From Mesorhizobium sp. (GTDB lineage Bacteria > Pseudomonadota > Alphaproteobacteria > Rhizobiales > Rhizobiaceae): a stretch of DNA of 64,000 nt. The stretch spans positions 1 through 64,000 of the forward strand of contig SAQR01000035.1 in assembly GCA_004020365.1 (NCBI GenBank), in the 5' to 3' direction. Of this stretch, positions 24,541 to 35,000 are shown piece by piece (the first letter of the stretch is position 1; each line of letters opens with the position of its first letter). The position numbers and the translations under genes were made by a program. The notes beneath the pieces are model-generated. The model was not told where the DNA came from. It ran no database searches and saw only the letters and a list, made by a program, of their open reading frames with translations.

Positions 24541-27500
24541 GGCAATTTGCTGGCAGTGGGGGTGGTAGTAGCCCCAGTAACAAGCGAGACACCTATTTTA
24601 GCGATGACGTCATCGAGGTGGTGCTCGCTATTTCCGAAGGTCAGATCAAGGGTCTGAAGGACGGCACTGCCAAGAATTTCTACATAGGGAGCACCCCACT
24701 TCTCAATTCGTCGGGGAAGTCGAACTTCTCCGATTTTGAGTTCACCGTGAACGTAGGCTCCCCGCTGGGGGAACTGATCGTGCCGACGTTGGGTGGGCAA
24801 TCCGTCAGCGAAACGGTCAACACTGAACTGTCACAATATGTCCCTGTTGTTCGACAGGGGACGCAGACGGACATCGACTGGTTGGAGCTGCGACTGGTCA
24901 TCAACCAGCTTGTTCGTAACAGCGAAGATGGCGCCAGGAAACGCGATCTAACTATCAAGATCGAGATCAAGCCATCAGACGAGGTCGATTGGACGGCCCC
25001 CGTTCTCTATGCCGATGTAGGAACCGCCACGACCGAGGACGAATACGGTCTGAACATCATCCATCGGGACGATGTCGCTTCGGCCACAACCGCGGCCCGC
25101 ACCCAGAAAATTTACAACCAGGTGGCTGAACCCGAGCCGACGTCTGACGAACGCTCCCTGGGTGCGGTTTACGGACGCCGGGTCTGGTGGGTCAACAATT
25201 TCCAGCCAAAGTTCTACGCGAACAACGAGTTCTTCACCCCGGACAATCTGACGGTGGACGCGACTCCTGGCCAAGAGATTGCCGAGTTCGATGACGCCAA
25301 CTACATCGCGCTGATCGACCCTGCTCGGCAGGATATCAAGCGGAAGATCTATTTCTGGGAGGTGGGAACCCCGACCGATCCAAGGGTGGGGGACCTGTGG
25401 TTCAAGCCTTCCGACAGCACGCTCTTGTGGTTCAACGGTGCTGCCTGGGTCGCGGCTCTAGGGCCCGAGGGTGCATATGATCCGACAGCGGGCGTGAAAG
25501 TCATCGACCAAGCCGGCATGCTGGTTCTTCGTGACAAGATCACCTCTGCTGCCGTTCGGGAGGTGAAGATCAAGGTGGACCGTATTGGTGTCCCCTATGA
25601 CATTCGAGTCACCAAACAAACCAAGGACAGCCAGGATCTTAAAGAGGATCGGACTGATGTCTCCTGGGAAAGCTTCCAGGAGATCACCGCCGAGCCCATG
25701 AGGTTCCCCAATCTGGCCACCGTTCACCTCAAGGGCCGGTCCAGCGATCAGTTCTCCAGCCTGCCAGAGCTCACAGGTGTGTACGAAGGCAGGGTGGTGA
25801 AGGTGCCATCCAATTACGATCCGGTCGAGAGAACCTATGCCGGTGTCTGGGATGGAACCTGGAAGCTCGCCTACACAAACAACCCAGCCTTCGTAGGCTA
25901 CGACGCCGTGGAGAACGACCGGTACGGCATGAGTGCGACGTACCCGGTCACTGTTGATCCTTTCGACATCTACGATTGCGGCGTGTGGTGCGATCAGCGC
26001 CTGGCCAACGGAAGACCTCAATTCACCTTTAACGGTCTGATCCAGGACCCTCAGTCGGCGCGCGAGCTGGCGACCTATATCTTCGGCATCTTCGGTGGCC
26101 GCTTCTTCGACGACGGCAACGGCTATGGCCGTGTCAAGATCGACAACGACGCTCCCGCGGTCCACCTGTTCACGAAGGAAAACGTCAAGGGCGGGACCTT
26201 CAAGTATTCCTACACCGAGACCGAGACCCGTGTGAACGACTACACGGTGTCCTTCAAGAACCCCGAGCTCTTTTACGCTCAGGATCGCCGCCGGGTATAC
26301 AGCCAGTCTTCCATCGACACCTTCGGCCGTGTGCCCGACGATTTCATCGCCGTTGGCTGCAACAACGCCGACGAGGCCGTCTATCGCGCGAACGTCAAGT
26401 TGCTGTCCGGCCAGACGGAGGTGGAGACGGTCACCTTCGAAACGGCGCGTGAGGGCCTGTATCTCGAGCAGTACGACATCATCCTCGTGTCCGACGACAC
26501 GATGGGTGAGGACATCACAGGCCGCATTGTCGGCACCATAGGCGCCCGCACGATCGTCCTGCGCGACAACATCTATCTGGAGGATGGGTTCGATCACGAG
26601 ATCGTTCTCAACCTGAACCAGTTCGAGATTGCCACCGTGCCGATCGCCTCGACGTCGGTGGGACACACCACCCGTATCGTTGAGGTCACGCAAGACATTC
26701 CCGCAGGCCTGCCCAGCCAGGCCGTGTTCACGATCGGCCAGGACGTCAAGCCCTACCGCGTCATGGTGATCGGGGAGAACGAGGGTGACGATGGTGACGG
26801 TGAGACCGTCGTCATCAGCGCTATCGAGGTGAACCGCACGAAGTATGCCGACGCGGCGGAGGCGCCAGGGTCTGTCGACATTCCGATCCCGGAATTCCCG
26901 ACCGATCTGTCGATGATCAAAAACGCCCGCATAACCCCTTGGTCCGAGGTCCGGAGCGGCCGGGTGGTCCAGAACCTGCGTGTTGAGTGGGATCCCCATC
27001 CGAACAAGTTTGTCCGCTCATACTTGATCAGCAGCCGCTTCAACGACGACCAGTGGCAGTACAACGACCAGGTCAACCAGCCGGTCTTCAATCTTTATGA
27101 CGTCCGGCAGGGCCAATACGTCGTGTCGATCCAGGGCATAGCCATAAGCGGCGGGAAGACGGTCGTTGCCTATGTCGACATCGATCTGAGCGGTGAAGTC
27201 CGCACTGTCGCCCGCGTTGAAAACCTCGCCTTGGCAAACGAGCTGAGTGTAAGCGGCGAGCTCCATATCTTCGACGATGTGTTTGCCGATCTCCAGTGGG
27301 AGCCTGGAGAGCTGGATCCCGCACTCTCCTCCTACCGCGTGAACATCTACAACGTTTCCGGGGGTCTGCTGCGCTCCGCCTTCGTGGGTGTTCCGAAGTT
27401 CAGCTACACCACTCCAATGATGCGCCAGGATGGCGCGACACGTCAGCTTCGTGTCGAGGTCACTGCCTTCGACTTCTATGGCAACCAATCCCAGCCCGCC

Positions 27501-29036
27501 TCGATCCTGATAAAGAACCCAGCTCCGGATGCGCCCCAGGTGGCGGCCGAGCGGGGCTTCGGTTCCGTGTCCTTGACTTGGCCGATCGTGGGTGTCGTTG
27601 ATTACGTCGGCTCCCTGGTATGGGTTGCCGACGAGCCCGGGATCGACCCCACCTCGCGCGATGCCGATTTCGATCTGAACGGGAACATCCTGAGCGTTCC
27701 GGTCGAGTCGCTCAGCGCAAAATATTGCCGTGTGGCGCTGTACGACACGCTGGGCAGGACCGAGCTCAACTACAGCCAGGAGGTCTACGCCCAGTCCTAC
27801 CAGATGGTGGACGGCGAGGCCCCAGCCACCCCGGTCGGCCTCCAGGTCTCTTCGACGCTGGTCGACGGCAAGGCACGAGTGGTCGCCATCTGGAATGCCA
27901 ACGTTGAGCATGATCTCGCCGGCTACGACATCGAGATCAAGCAGGACGACGGCAACTATGTCGGCTATTCCGTGGTCACGCCTCGCTTCGAGTTCGACGG
28001 CACCCCGGGCGCGGTCTACACGAGCCGGGTCAGGGCGCGGGACAAGAGCTCCAATTCCTCGGCCTACACCACCCCTCACACCCACACAGCCACTGTCGAC
28101 ACAACACCACCTGCGATCCCCACCGACCTGACGATCATTCCGGGTTTCGAGCTGCTTTGGCTTAAGTGGAGCAAGAACACCGAAGCTGATTTTGCATTTT
28201 ACGAGATCTTCGAAAGCACCACGACCGCAGAGCCCACCGCCGCCACCGTGGCAACCTTCAAGACGCAGGCCGACCAGATGTCGCGCAGCGGCCTGCCGGC
28301 GGGGTCCGCTCGCTCCTACTGGATACGCGCCGTCGATAGGTCAGGGAACAAGAGCGCTTGGTCGGCAAGGGTCGACGCCACGGCGGCCGGGCTGAGCAGT
28401 GCCGACCTGACCGGCCTGATCACCGACGCCTCCTTCGGCCCGGGGCCGTTTTCCGTCCCCAACTTCTCGATCCTCGACACGCTCGGCAACACGATGTTCG
28501 CCTCGGACGGCGAAATTAGCCCGAACGCCTACATCAACGTCAATTCCAACAACGTCCTCATCTCGACGGTGGCGTCCAACGCCATCGTGCCGTCGATCCA
28601 TTTCGTCGGAACCTTCGCCAGCGCGCCGACCCAAGTCACGCTCGGAGCCGACTGGCGGCAGAACGCCGTCTACAAGAATTCGACCGATGGCAAGTCGTAT
28701 GTGCTGACCGGAGATCCACTCGAGTGGGTTTTCTATCTGGAGGATGGAAAATCCTTCAGCGTGGCAATTGAAAGCACCAACGGCACGATCTTCCGCGTCG
28801 GGCGCAACCAGACCACGATGCTGAAGGCCCGAGTATTCAAGAACGGTGCAGAAGTAACCGATGAAATTCCGGCGAGCTGGTTTCGCTGGAGGCGAGTCTC
28901 GATCACGCCGCAGAGCCCGCCGAATGACGACGCTACTTGGAACTCGCTTTACCTGACCGGATACAAGCAGATCAGCGTCAGCGTCGATCAAGTGTTAGCC
29001 AGAGCAACCTTCTTCACCGACATCATATCCACTTAA
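24537..29036 (+). CDS. Host-specificity tail tip protein, lambda gpJ-like
   Basis: A 1,499-aa tail fibre/tip protein. The N-terminus (RDTYFSDDVIEVVLAISEGQ) resembles the J family. A YIFGIFGGRFFDDGNGYG block sits near residue 520, and repeated fibronectin type III-like modules lie between about 780 and 1290 (for example ANVEHDLAGYDIEIKQ). The C-terminal 200 residues are likely to contact the receptor. I chose the ATG at 24537, in an ATGA overlap with GGAAGG upstream, over the in-frame TTG at 24513. It fixes the tip of the tail and helps select the host. Confidence 0.85.
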   Translation: MRQFAGSGGGSSPSNKRDTYFSDDVIEVVLAISEGQIKGLKDGTAKNFYIGSTPLLNSSGKSNFSDFEFTVNVGSPLGELIVPTLGGQSVSETVNTELSQYVPVVRQGTQTDIDWLELRLVINQLVRNSEDGARKRDLTIKIEIKPSDEVDWTAPVLYADVGTATTEDEYGLNIIHRDDVASATTAARTQKIYNQVAEPEPTSDERSLGAVYGRRVWWVNNFQPKFYANNEFFTPDNLTVDATPGQEIAEFDDANYIALIDPARQDIKRKIYFWEVGTPTDPRVGDLWFKPSDSTLLWFNGAAWVAALGPEGAYDPTAGVKVIDQAGMLVLRDKITSAAVREVKIKVDRIGVPYDIRVTKQTKDSQDLKEDRTDVSWESFQEITAEPMRFPNLATVHLKGRSSDQFSSLPELTGVYEGRVVKVPSNYDPVERTYAGVWDGTWKLAYTNNPAFVGYDAVENDRYGMSATYPVTVDPFDIYDCGVWCDQRLANGRPQFTFNGLIQDPQSARELATYIFGIFGGRFFDDGNGYGRVKIDNDAPAVHLFTKENVKGGTFKYSYTETETRVNDYTVSFKNPELFYAQDRRRVYSQSSIDTFGRVPDDFIAVGCNNADEAVYRANVKLLSGQTEVETVTFETAREGLYLEQYDIILVSDDTMGEDITGRIVGTIGARTIVLRDNIYLEDGFDHEIVLNLNQFEIATVPIASTSVGHTTRIVEVTQDIPAGLPSQAVFTIGQDVKPYRVMVIGENEGDDGDGETVVISAIEVNRTKYADAAEAPGSVDIPIPEFPTDLSMIKNARITPWSEVRSGRVVQNLRVEWDPHPNKFVRSYLISSRFNDDQWQYNDQVNQPVFNLYDVRQGQYVVSIQGIAISGGKTVVAYVDIDLSGEVRTVARVENLALANELSVSGELHIFDDVFADLQWEPGELDPALSSYRVNIYNVSGGLLRSAFVGVPKFSYTTPMMRQDGATRQLRVEVTAFDFYGNQSQPASILIKNPAPDAPQVAAERGFGSVSLTWPIVGVVDYVGSLVWVADEPGIDPTSRDADFDLNGNILSVPVESLSAKYCRVALYDTLGRTELNYSQEVYAQSYQMVDGEAPATPVGLQVSSTLVDGKARVVAIWNANVEHDLAGYDIEIKQDDGNYVGYSVVTPRFEFDGTPGAVYTSRVRARDKSSNSSAYTTPHTHTATVDTTPPAIPTDLTIIPGFELLWLKWSKNTEADFAFYEIFESTTTAEPTAATVATFKTQADQMSRSGLPAGSARSYWIRAVDRSGNKSAWSARVDATAAGLSSADLTGLITDASFGPGPFSVPNFSILDTLGNTMFASDGEISPNAYINVNSNNVLISTVASNAIVPSIHFVGTFASAPTQVTLGADWRQNAVYKNSTDGKSYVLTGDPLEWVFYLEDGKSFSVAIESTNGTIFRVGRNQTTMLKARVFKNGAEVTDEIPASWFRWRRVSITPQSPPNDDATWNSLYLTGYKQISVSVDQVLARATFFTDIIST

Positions 29037-29048
29037 AGGAGCCAATCA

Positions 29049-30506
29049 ATGCCTATCGTCTCTACTGGCCAAATCACCATCGTTGACAATAACGATGCAA
29101 GGCCGATCACCGCCTACATCACGGCCAACCCTGGCCCGCAGCAGGTCTTCACCAAGGATGAGTCGACCGTATCCTACACGCCGGACTGGACCGCCGGCGC
29201 TGGTCTGGTGCTTACCGCCAAGGTCTATATCGGCGGCATGGCAGGCGCAGAAGATGTCACCGGCCAGCTCACTAACCGCAAGTGGTCGACCGACCTGTCG
29301 ACGGCGCTGACCGGCACCGGAGCGGCGCTGTCGACGGCTCCCACGCTGGACGCGATCTTCGATACCGGCACCTTCACGGCGGTGCATAGCGGCTCCACTT
29401 CGACGCTCACCATCGATGCCAACATGGCCTCGACCGTCGCGCAGGGCGTCATCTACTTCGAGGGCGATTACACAGATCCGGTCACCGGCCTGGTCAGCCA
29501 TGTCGTCGCGCAGATCGTGCTGGGGCTGGTCAAGACCGGCACCAACGCCGTCTACGTCGTGACGCGCGGCCAGACCGCCATCGAGCAGGCCACCGGGGCG
29601 ACCAAGACGGTTGCAGTTGTCGCCGCCGACCTGATGCGCGCCGCTGGCGTCGACACCTCGGGTGTGACCTACAGGTTCTTCGAAGCCAACGGCGCAACCC
29701 AGATCTACAATGCCGCTCCGTTCAACACCAAATACGGCCTGAAGACCACGGCCTTCGGCACTGGACCGACCGGCGCGCTCGGCGACATCGGCGTCAACCT
29801 TCCGGCCTCGGGTGCCTACGGAACCCACAACACACTGGTCATCCACGAGTCGGCGATCACCGACATGATGGTGTTCCGGGTCGAAGCGCGGGACGCCGAC
29901 AACGTCGTCTACCAGACCTATTTCACGGTCTACGACGTCTCCGATCCCTATCAGTTGAACATCCTGTCCTCGACCGGCGACAAGCTCCAGAACGGCATCG
30001 GCTCGACCGTGCTCACTCCGGAGGTCTACTACGGCGCGACCAAGGTCGCCTCGCTCACCGGCTGGAATTTTACGTGGACCTTCTACAACAAGGACGGCAA
30101 GCGCGGCGGTTTCATCGATACGACGAAGACTGCCGTGGCGGGCGGCCGCAACATCACCGCCAACACGACCGGCGCGGCCGGAAACATCACCTATGACGGC
30201 GCGGCCATCACCTGGGCGGCCGGGCAGCTGGTGAAGGTCGTGAACGCGGCCGGGTCGGAGCGGTTCTACGAGATCGCGTCGGGCACTGCCAACAACGTCG
30301 TGCTCAGGACGCCGGTCACCAACACCTGGCTGAACTACACGGACTTCCCGGCTCCGGCGGTGGCCAACGATTTCGTCGGCGGCAAGCTGTTCGCGGTCGT
30401 CGGCAACGGCGGCCAGCTTATCACGGCGGCGGCTGCGAGTGTGACTCTCACGGGTGACGAGGTCGACATCAAGGCCCGCATCACCTGCGAAGGCAACCGG
30501 CCGTAA
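29049..30506 (+). CDS. Tail fibre-associated protein, unknown
   Basis: A 485-aa Thr/Ala/Gly-rich, beta-strand-rich protein. It starts PIVSTGQITIVDNNDARPIT, a layout echoed by the N-terminus of the large protein at 32026 (PLVAAGALTISDVNDG), so the two may share a tail attachment module. A good ribosome site (AAAGGAG) precedes the ATG. It is followed by a terminator. Lack of enzymatic motifs and its place after the J-like gene support a structural fibre role. Confidence 0.7.
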   Translation: MPIVSTGQITIVDNNDARPITAYITANPGPQQVFTKDESTVSYTPDWTAGAGLVLTAKVYIGGMAGAEDVTGQLTNRKWSTDLSTALTGTGAALSTAPTLDAIFDTGTFTAVHSGSTSTLTIDANMASTVAQGVIYFEGDYTDPVTGLVSHVVAQIVLGLVKTGTNAVYVVTRGQTAIEQATGATKTVAVVAADLMRAAGVDTSGVTYRFFEANGATQIYNAAPFNTKYGLKTTAFGTGPTGALGDIGVNLPASGAYGTHNTLVIHESAITDMMVFRVEARDADNVVYQTYFTVYDVSDPYQLNILSSTGDKLQNGIGSTVLTPEVYYGATKVASLTGWNFTWTFYNKDGKRGGFIDTTKTAVAGGRNITANTTGAAGNITYDGAAITWAAGQLVKVVNAAGSERFYEIASGTANNVVLRTPVTNTWLNYTDFPAPAVANDFVGGKLFAVVGNGGQLITAAAASVTLTGDEVDIKARITCEGNRP

Positions 30507-30513
30507 TTTTGCA

Positions 30514-30550
30514 ACCGGGTGCAACCTTTCGGGCTGCACCCGGTCCCTCT
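30514..30550 (+). terminator. Hairpin, probable terminator
   Basis: ACCGGGTGCA and TGCACCCGGT form a perfect ten-base stem with an 11-base loop, followed by CCCTCTTCC rather than a clean T tract. It lies just after the fibre-associated gene. Confidence 0.6.
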
Positions 30551-30577
30551 TCCAATTTTAGCGAGTGAACAGAAAAC

Positions 30578-32023
30578 ATGAGCGATAACCTGCAAGTGAG
30601 AGATGCCAACGGCGCGCTCGTGACGATGCGCACCAGGGAAGTAGGCGGCGTACATTACCCCGCTCAAGCTGGCTACGACCCGACCGACGACATGATGAAG
30701 GTGAAGAGCCTTCAGAAGAAATTCAGAGATACGTTCGGCGGGGCGGTCACCGACAAGTGGGATGTCACCAACAGCGGCATGACCCCGACCCAGTCGGCAG
30801 GGGTCTTGACCGTAGCCAGCGGCGTGACCCCCGGAGCTTTCTACGAGATAGCCACCAAGGAGACCTTCACGGTCCCGTGCCGGATCATGATCGCCGCCCT
30901 GAATGCGCGACACGCCAACAACCATCACATTTTCGAGTTGTTTTCGGTCGACCCGGTCACTGGTCTCGATGACGGCAAGAACACGCTCCAGATCGACATC
31001 GGCGGCGCAGCGTCGGCGACCGTTACCCAGATGAAATACGCCACGCAGGGCAGCGGTCTCGCGCCGCTCGAAAGCGCGGTGGCGACCATCCTGACGACCG
31101 CAGCCTATTCGATCCTCGAAATGGAGCCGTGCAGCGACGAAGCCTATTTCCACAGCCGCGCCATCGACTCGACAGCCGCCCGTTCGAACTCCTATGTCCG
31201 CCACCTCAGCCTGCCGGACCCGAACGCGCTTTATAAATTCCGTGTCCGCAGCATGAACCACGCCGCGTGGAAGCTGATCACCAACGCAGTTGCCGGAACC
31301 GGCGGCGTCATCCGGCTGACTTGCGCGGCGCATGGTTTTACCACCGGAGCCACCGTCTGGGTCGAGGCGCTAAACGGCGTCCTCAACGGCACCGCAATGG
31401 TGCGCGGAAACTATATCGTCACCTCGATCGACGCCAACACCTTCGAGCTTCAGGCAACGACCTTTGCCGGTGCCTACGTCGCCGGTTCCGGGCGCGCAGC
31501 CCTTGGCGCTGCCCCGACCACCGTCAACCTCGCGCTTCAGTTCGTCTCGATACAGGACTATGCCGAGCTGACTGCCGAGATCACCGCCGGTCGCGGCCAG
31601 ATCGTCGCCGGTCAGTCGATTGGCGTGCAGACGGTCGCGGGCTCGCTCGTCACCCTCTCCGGCACGAACCCAGTGAACGCCACCTCGCAGGACAATGTCT
31701 TTTACAACGAAAGCGTCGCGGCGCAGGCCGCAGCCGCGACCCTCACCGGCACCACACGCGACACCGCCGTCGCCGCCGGGACCGTCCAGCGCTACGGGGC
31801 TTTCAATGCCTTCGCCTTCGCCGATCAGCCGGGGACGATGCGCATCGAAGTATCGAACGACAACGCCACATGGCGACGGGCGACCGTGGACACAGCAGTC
31901 GCAGCCAACACCCCGGTGCTCCTGAAAATCCCGGTCATGACCCGCTATCACCGCGTCGTCTACGTCAACGGTGCCACGCTCCAGACCGCATTCATGCTCA
32001 ACACCGCATATACGGCTAACTGA
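30578..32023 (+). CDS. Tail fibre/baseplate-like protein, unknown
   Basis: A 481-aa protein beginning LQVRDANGALVTMRTREVGG. The central HGFTTGATVWVEALNGVLNG with a following VTSIDANTFELQATT is a beta-module seen in many phage tail fibre proteins. The C-terminal part (MRIEVSNDNATWRRATV) is also beta-rich. It is probably a virion side fibre or tip decoration. No catalytic residues are apparent. Confidence 0.7.
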   Translation: MSDNLQVRDANGALVTMRTREVGGVHYPAQAGYDPTDDMMKVKSLQKKFRDTFGGAVTDKWDVTNSGMTPTQSAGVLTVASGVTPGAFYEIATKETFTVPCRIMIAALNARHANNHHIFELFSVDPVTGLDDGKNTLQIDIGGAASATVTQMKYATQGSGLAPLESAVATILTTAAYSILEMEPCSDEAYFHSRAIDSTAARSNSYVRHLSLPDPNALYKFRVRSMNHAAWKLITNAVAGTGGVIRLTCAAHGFTTGATVWVEALNGVLNGTAMVRGNYIVTSIDANTFELQATTFAGAYVAGSGRAALGAAPTTVNLALQFVSIQDYAELTAEITAGRGQIVAGQSIGVQTVAGSLVTLSGTNPVNATSQDNVFYNESVAAQAAAATLTGTTRDTAVAAGTVQRYGAFNAFAFADQPGTMRIEVSNDNATWRRATVDTAVAANTPVLLKIPVMTRYHRVVYVNGATLQTAFMLNTAYTAN

Positions 32024-32025
32024 TC

Positions 32026-35000
32026 ATGCCCCTTGTTGCCGCAGGCGCACTGACGATATCCGATGTCAATGACGGGCTTAGCGCCCTTCTGACGCAGGAA
32101 GCCTTCGTCGTTTCCACCGAGACCGATGGCTCGGGCGGGGATTTCTCGCTCGCAGCTACCACGCTCAACGTCTATATGGGCGGCACCGATGTCAGTGCCC
32201 ACTGGCAGATCACTGCTCTGCCCTCGGTCGGCGTGACTGGAAATCTTGTCGGCCGCACCTACACCGTCACGTCGCTCAGCCCCGATGCCGGGTATGTCGA
32301 CCTGGTGGCATCTCGGATCGGCTACCCGTCGCTCACGTCTCGCTTCTCGATCAGCAAGGCCAAGCGCGGCGCGCCCGGCAAGAACTTCAGCATCGTCGCG
32401 AGCAGGCCCGGCTTCACCTTCCGCGATGGTGTCGCCGATCCGGCGAACCAGATCATCAGCCTGACCGTCGTCCGGCAGAACCTCACCGAGCAGGCGCTCT
32501 ATTTCGCCTCAAACGGGGCGGCGCTCAAAACCGACGAAGGCGTGCTGTCGCTGCGCGGCTACCTGCACGGCGCGCCCGGGGCGGGCAGCGGCGACACCTG
32601 CTATGTCGAACTCGAAGATCTCGGCGATGCCAACGAGATGCATGTGACCGTGGTCGTCGGCGAGGTCACGCAGGTCGCCCACATTCCGCGCATCGAGATG
32701 AACACCGGCCAGCGCGGCACCATCCAGACGGCAAGGGCCATCGTCGGAACGGTCTGGTCGGACGCCGAGGCGGCAGTCGCGATCACCGAAGCAGGCGGCG
32801 GCTCGCCGCTCAGGGGCGACGTGGTCACCCTCTACAACACCGGAGCCGGGTTCAGCCAAACGCGCGTGCGCACCACCGAAGGCGCGTGGGCAGCGCTGGC
32901 GGCATTCTTTGGCGGTGACGTGCTGGTCGACGGTTCGATCATCGCCGACAAGATCGCTGCGCAGGCTATCCTGTCGGCGCATATCGGCGCCAACCAGATA
33001 CTCGCCACGCACATTGCGGCCAACCAGATCAGCGCCGGGCACATCACGTCAGGGGCGATCTCGACGCAGAAGCTGTTGGTCTCCGGCGCCGGCAACGCGC
33101 TCAACCCGGACCCGGCTTTCGAGGACGCCGACTACTGGGCGGCGCTGAGCGTTGGCGGCGTCGGCAGCCGGGCGATCACCAGCGTCAACAACGCCTACGC
33201 GGGCAGCAAGGTGATGCGTTGCACCGGCGACAGCCTGAACTATCCGACCACCCCCAACTTCTTCGCCATCGACCCGACCAAGACCTACCTGCTGGAGATT
33301 GTCGCGCGCGAGGTCGTCGGGCCGACGCGGTTTTATGGCGTCTGGCAGTTCCGCGACGCCAGCGGGTCCATAATTCCCCACGCGGGCGGCCTCGGCGCAT
33401 GGCCCGGCGGCGGCGTCGACAGATGGTATTTCCCGTCCCCCGCGGTATTGCCGAGCGGCGGCGCGTGGACGCGCTATACGCTGGCGGTCGGCCCGAACGG
33501 TGCTGCCCAGTTCCCCGCCAATGCGCGTTTCATGGGGTTTGGCTGGCTCGCCAATTACACCGAAGCAGCGACCGATGTCATGGATTTCGGCATGGTCCGC
33601 GTCAGCGAGATGGGGCGTGGCGAGCTTATCGTTGATGGGGCGATCACATCGTCAAAACTCACAACGGGCGAACTGATCACGCTGTCGGCGCAGATCAAGG
33701 ATGCGATCATCACCGACGCAAAGATCGCCAGTCTGAACGCAGCAAAGCTTCAGGCCGGCACGGCTCTGGCCGGCTCGATCACGGTGTCCGGCACGGCGCT
33801 GTCCACGATCGATGAGCGAGCGGCTGATCCCGCGGCCCGGATAAATCTCGGCCCCATTACCAAGGTCGATCCCGGCAAGATCACAGTCAGTGGCTCCACG
33901 ACCCTCGCCGACTGGCGCAAGGCCGGCGACCTGACCAGGATCGACGGCGGCGCTGTCTCGGCAAACACGATTGATGGTAACAAGCTCACCATCGGCAATC
34001 GCAACATCAAGTTCGAGGGCCTGCAGTTCGAGCACAACAGCCCGAGCGCCAACAGGGTGTCCTGGACCTCCGGCGTGATCTCCTACATCGGCGACGACGG
34101 CAACATATCCACGCGCACGATCACCGCCAGCAACGCCCTCTGGTCGACCGGAACGCTCTACCTCTACTGGGTCAAGGACGCCACCACGATCTCGAGCACG
34201 ACCGCGATCGCCACCGCGATGGCGCCAAACAACGTCGTGCTGGCCGCCTACAAGGGCAACACCGACCTCGTCACCGACTACGGCCGCACGATCATCGACG
34301 GCTCCAACATCAAGACCGGGTCGATCGACACTGCCCAGATCAAGGCCAATGCCATCACCAGCGGCCTGATCGCCGCCGGTGCGATCACCTCAGAGCACAT
34401 CGAGGTCGGTTCCCTCAACGCCAACGTGATCGGAGCCGGGCGTCTGTCCTCGGCATTCCTCGAAGTGACCGACACGATGATCATCGATGAAGCCGACGCT
34501 GGCTTCTCGATGGGCAAGGCGTCGGCCTACGACACCGTCGGCGACGGCATCTTCATGGGCCGCACGCTGGAGCCCGATGACTCGACCGGCTTCGGCTTCA
34601 TCGTCGGCAGGTCGACCACCAATTACGAGGAATATATCCAAGCGTCGAAGCAGACAGGCTTGGTGCTGCACAACGCAAAATTCCAGCGTGTCTTCGCGCA
34701 GCCGGGCAACTATGTCGAGGTCACCAGCGGCCAGACCATAGACCTGACGGTGGGCGGCACCATCGTCCCGCTGTTGCTGTCGCTGGAAATGATCGGCGGC
34801 GGCTCCGGCGGCTCGGGTGCCAGCCCCCAAACCATAACCAACCCGGGCAATGGCGGCGCTGGCGGCAACACCGTCGTCCAGCTTTACGACGACACCACGC
34901 TGATCGCCACCTACACCGCCAACGGTGCGGCCGTGCCCACCCCGGGCTGGATAAACAGCCGGGACGGCGTCGGCGGCGAAAGCTCGGTCTGGGGCACGGG